From Rhodospirillaceae bacterium (GTDB taxonomy: Bacteria; Pseudomonadota; Alphaproteobacteria; UBA11073), in the NCBI GenBank assembly GCA_003536545.1, contig DPZW01000146.1, positions 1-8,457 on the forward strand: DNA of 8,457 nt. The letters run 5' to 3'. Numbering within the stretch: the stretch's first letter is position 1; each line of letters opens with the position of its first letter. Below, piece after piece: positions 6,450 to 8,457 of the stretch. Both the position numbers and the translations under genes were made by a program. The notes beneath the pieces were generated by a model that saw nothing but the letters and a program-made list of their open reading frames with translations, was not told where the DNA came from and did not search any database.

Positions 6450-7490
6450 TTATAAGTTAGGATTAGGTTGGGGCTTTGCCTGTGCCGCCTTTGCCTGATC
6501 AATTAACCCAATAATGGCGCGGATAGACTGCCATACCTCTGAATTGGTCATACCCTTAGGGTTCGACAAACGGAATTTATTGGACTTGCCCGCCTGAGCT
6601 ACTATTTTTGTTTTCTTTCCCAACGGCAGTCTGGATAGAGCCTCTTTGCCAATTTGATCACCATATCTTTCAATTAAATCGCCCAGCATTTGGATATTAT
6701 CCTTAGTGGCAAAGTCCTGACGGTTCATCTGGTGCTGCTCAATGTGAGACATAAACAACCTTGCAGACTCTAATGGCGACATCATTCTGCGTGGCAGAGA
6801 ATCATCGATAACATGAGTCAGCCGTGAATATTTTTCTGCCAGCCGTGGCTGTGGTTTTAGGTACAAATCGGCCTCTGTGATAAAATGATGTAGCGGATCC
6901 TCGGGCTTTATGCCACTTCCATTCTCTTCAGCATCCGGAACATTTTTTTTCGGAACATTTTGTTTAGGCAAACTCCGCAGCCTATCAAGCGCGTCAGAGA
7001 GTTTAGCAGTTTTTCTCTTGACTGGTTCACAGTCAATCGGCTCGCCAATAATTCTAAGACCTGTATAAATAAGATGCGACCACACGCCTTGTGCAAGCGT
7101 ATCTCTTTTTCCGCTATAGGCGTCCAGTAGCACCTGATAGCGCTCCTGAAGAATATACGCCTGATTAGGACCTAAAGAGGCTTTGTACGCAAATGGATCA
7201 CGAACCCATTTCATTAACATTGCTTTAAGCCCGTCAACATCAGAAAACTTTCTGGCAGCACATTCTTTCCAAATTTTTGAAATTGGCCAGTTTTCGTTTC
7301 TCATGAATTCTGACGCTCTCACGCCATCGCCATAGCCGTCTGGCCAGAGATTGTCGATCGCCCTGCAGAGGTCATCCCTGACAGTCGCTTTTGTAATGTC
7401 GTCAATTCTATCTGACCACGATATATAGGCCTGATTGAAAGCAGAGTAACGCATTTCACTTTGCGGAATTTTATCGGACTGAACGCTCAT
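6450..7490 (-). CDS. Uncharacterised 346-aa protein (orphan), downstream gene of a two-gene operon
   Basis: I do not recognise the family. The protein is soluble, with no signal peptide or membrane segment. An N-terminal helical part (about 1-150) has many aromatics (SAFNQAYISW, PISKIWKECAARKF, QAYILQERYQVLLDAY). A charged linker (about 170-205) contains a short tandem repeat, QNVPK-KNVPD. A C-terminal part starting MSPLESARLF (about 237) ends in a Pro/Asn tail (KPQPNPNL). The C-terminal part shows a faint likeness to the end of the neighbouring 245-aa protein. Two adjacent ATGs exist at 7493 and 7490; I prefer 7490 because GAGG lies five bases before it and only two before the first. The gene follows the 245-aa gene by about 40 bases on the same strand and converges on dksA with one base between stops. 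One sampled line (7201-7260) is about 42% G+C against about 53% in flgI (4801-4860), hinting at acquisition. Confidence 0.75.
   Translation of the reverse strand: MSVQSDKIPQSEMRYSAFNQAYISWSDRIDDITKATVRDDLCRAIDNLWPDGYGDGVRASEFMRNENWPISKIWKECAARKFSDVDGLKAMLMKWVRDPFAYKASLGPNQAYILQERYQVLLDAYSGKRDTLAQGVWSHLIYTGLRIIGEPIDCEPVKRKTAKLSDALDRLRSLPKQNVPKKNVPDAEENGSGIKPEDPLHHFITEADLYLKPQPRLAEKYSRLTHVIDDSLPRRMMSPLESARLFMSHIEQHQMNRQDFATKDNIQMLGDLIERYGDQIGKEALSRLPLGKKTKIVAQAGKSNKFRLSNPKGMTNSEVWQSIRAIIGLIDQAKAAQAKPQPNPNL
6936..6965 (-). repeat. Two tandem 15-base units inside the 346-aa gene
   Basis: CGGAACATTTTTTTT (6936-6950) is followed at once by CGGAACATTTTGTTT (6951-6965), with one mismatch. Read on the minus strand they encode KQNVP and KKNVP, so the duplication keeps frame. 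The first unit carries a run of eight T, a possible slippage site. Confidence 0.85.
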
Positions 7491-7531
7491 CATGACCTCA
7501 TTAAGTTGGAAAAATTGTAGCAGGCAATTTC

Positions 7532-8269
7532 CTATTTGGGCATAGGGACCCTAGAAGAAGGGAGAGAAAGTGAAACGGGACGACTAAGATTCTGCTCTTC
7601 CGCAAGCGTTACCAATTCTTCCATCATTTTGTATAGATCATTCTGCCGAATTTGGCGGGCACCAGAATCCCCCTGCATCAACTCACCTGTTTTTGAAATT
7701 GTGACACCGCATTTACCTACTACGCTGGCTAAATCCACTTCCATTTTACAGTCCAGCATATAGCTAACAAGATTTCTGAGCGGTAGAATTTGGGCCTCTG
7801 AAGCATATGCTGTTGTGATAAGCGGCCCCACATTCGACAAGATCATTTGTGCAATTTCAACCGGGCTTAATAATGTGCGCGCAACTGTTCGATTCTCTGT
7901 CGGCTTTGGCATAGCTTCATTCTCTTTAACTCTCTGAACGGGTTTTTGAGGTTTAGGTTTTTGGGGAGATTGGGAATGTTCGGCTTTGCGACGGCATACA
8001 CTCTGTGGTGCTGGCTGAACATTCTGCTCAGGCTTTGGAGCTGCCAGCCCCTCTTTAATACCAAAATGGTGGTCAAAAAATTTCGCTGCGCCGGGAATAT
8101 CTTTGCACCAACGGCACACCTGATCCATCGTAACATCACCGGAAAAACTGAACCATTTTACGGCGGGAGATTGTTTAAAGAAGCCTTCTACTTCCCCATG
8201 AAGCTTGGGGTTCATGCTCTCCAAACGTTCAATTGTCGTAGCACCGCTGTATTTGCCATTTTTTGACAT
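7532..8269 (-). CDS. Uncharacterised 245-aa protein (orphan), first gene of a two-gene operon
   Basis: I do not recognise the family. The protein is soluble and modular. An N-terminal domain (about 10-75) contains aromatic KWFSFSG and a C52-x2-C55-x11-H67-H68 arrangement (VCRWCKDIPGAAKFFDHHFG) that could bind zinc. A Pro/Lys/Gln-rich linker follows (about 76-130, with QKPKPQKPVQ). A second domain (about 134-226) begins LSPVEIAQMILS and ends DLYKMMEELVTLAEEQ. The last residues (about 228-238, LSRPVSLSLPS) are the antisense of the dksA-tail copy at 7556-7587, so this end was probably altered by a rearrangement. I chose the ATG at 8269, which has GGGGG about six bases upstream and begins MSKNGKYSG; an in-frame ATG at 8281 lacks a Shine-Dalgarno. 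The 346-aa gene follows about 40 bases after its stop. Confidence 0.72.
   Translation of the reverse strand: MSKNGKYSGATTIERLESMNPKLHGEVEGFFKQSPAVKWFSFSGDVTMDQVCRWCKDIPGAAKFFDHHFGIKEGLAAPKPEQNVQPAPQSVCRRKAEHSQSPQKPKPQKPVQRVKENEAMPKPTENRTVARTLLSPVEIAQMILSNVGPLITTAYASEAQILPLRNLVSYMLDCKMEVDLASVVGKCGVTISKTGELMQGDSGARQIRQNDLYKMMEELVTLAEEQNLSRPVSLSLPSSRVPMPK
7556..7587 (+). repeat. dksA: Direct repeat, copy 2: displaced dksA 3' end
   Basis: On the plus strand this reads, in the dksA frame, KKGEKVKRDD-stop (the repeat begins at the second base of the first codon), preceded by an in-frame TAG, against EKEEKVKRDD-stop in dksA. Four of the five differences inside the repeat are silent or a stop-for-stop change (GTA/GTG, AAG/AAA, GAT/GAC, TGA/TAA); one changes E to G. 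That pattern suggests this fragment was once the end of a functional, slightly diverged dksA allele. It now lies inside the 3' end of the 245-aa gene, antisense to it. Confidence 0.65.
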
Positions 8270-8329
8270 CCGGGCCCCCATTCAAAATATGGCTTTCTAT
8301 AGCCATCTGGTCCAGAAAAAGCAAAGAAT

Positions 8330-8457
8330 TTACTTCTCTTTCCGCCGGTGCCCTTCGGTGCCGATATCGTCCATGGTCTGGTCTTCTTTGCGTTTTTCTT
8401 CGGCGGCGGCGCGTTTTTTCGGGGTTTTTTTTGTTATTTTTTTGGTTTTTTTTTTTT
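8330..8457 (-). CDS. Possible 3' end of a Lys-rich protein gene, truncated by the contig edge
   Basis: A minus-strand frame enters from the edge and stops at TAA (8330-8332), encoding about 42 residues. The end reads PKKRAAAEEKRKEDQTMDDI…RRKEK, after a Lys/Thr stretch read from A-runs. It points the same way as the two orphan genes and stops about 60 bases before the 245-aa gene. The part near the edge (8421-8457) is T-run sequence likely to be unreliable, so only the last ~30 codons deserve any trust. No family is recognised, and the frame may not be a gene at all. Confidence 0.25.
   Translation of the reverse strand, partial: KKKTKKITKKTPKKRAAAEEKRKEDQTMDDIGTEGHRRKEK
8421..8457. other. Degenerate T-run contig end, probable sequencing artefact
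   Basis: The last 37 bases are GGGG, then T-runs of 8, 7 and 12 broken by single G, A or GG. Together with adapter at the other end, this looks like low-quality read ends assembled into the contig. A genuine A-rich lysine-codon tract on the other strand is possible but cannot be separated from error here. Confidence 0.6.

Noticed and set aside
8330..8346. Possible third copy of the dksA tail (GGAAAGAGAAGTAA on the minus strand)
   Set aside because: It shares only a purine-rich Lys/Glu/Arg flavour, lies in the opposite orientation and lacks the CGGGACGA core.
6450..8457. Integrase, transposase, terminal inverted repeats or toxin-antitoxin pair
   Set aside because: No catalytic signature of tyrosine or serine recombinases or transposases was seen in either orphan protein, and neither has the size or motifs of known toxin-antitoxin families.
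1..8457. tRNA, rRNA, CRISPR array or known riboswitch
   Set aside because: No clover-leaf, rRNA core sequence, regularly spaced repeats or recognisable aptamer was seen on either strand.

Overview
The window reads as a short contig from a flagellated alphaproteobacterium. The lineage call rests on three things. FliX is a flagellar assembly regulator known only from alphaproteobacteria. FliX is divergent from flgI, the arrangement known from Caulobacter. The DksA is the cysteine-poor type (C-x2-T ... S-x2-A) found in alphaproteobacteria. Genus cannot be fixed from this window. Both ends look artefactual: bases 1-32 match the Illumina TruSeq universal adapter with three mismatches, and the last ~35 bases are degenerate T-runs. 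The window is therefore probably a whole contig.

Layout, left to right. (1) 33-1758, minus: 5' part of a large polytopic membrane protein, probably a GT-C-fold glycosyltransferase, cut by the contig edge and fused in silico to adapter. (2) 1804-3219, plus: an RlmB/TrmH-type rRNA 2'-O-methyltransferase followed by an iron superoxide dismutase. (3) 5184-3222, minus: flgI, a FlgJ-type rod-binding protein and a FlgN-like chaperone, with overlapping stop/start codons, so one translationally coupled operon. (4) 5185-5495: a 311-base divergent control region with a very good sigma-54 (-24/-12) promoter facing flgI and an extended -10 promoter facing fliX. (5) 5496-6448, plus: fliX and dksA. (6) 6450-8269, minus: two genes of unknown function that look like one operon (the 245-aa gene, then the 346-aa gene), convergent with dksA and more AT-rich than the flagellar genes. 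(7) 8330-8457: possible 3' end of another minus-strand gene in low-complexity sequence.

How the parts fit. FlgI is the P-ring protein around the flagellar rod, the FlgJ-type protein caps or guides the rod, FlgN chaperones hook-associated proteins, and FliX couples assembly state to sigma-54-dependent flagellar transcription in Caulobacter. The sigma-54 promoter on flgI fits that wiring.

The most interesting part is the right third. The last ten codons and stop of dksA (6417-6448) occur again in the same orientation at 7556-7587. The copies match at 27 of 32 bases, and four of the five differences are silent in the dksA frame. The 1.1 kb between the copies holds the 346-aa gene, and the 245-aa gene now runs antisense through the second copy. 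This looks like the scar of an insertion or allele exchange at the dksA 3' end, bringing in or rearranging an undescribed two-gene module. No integrase is visible, so the mechanism is open.
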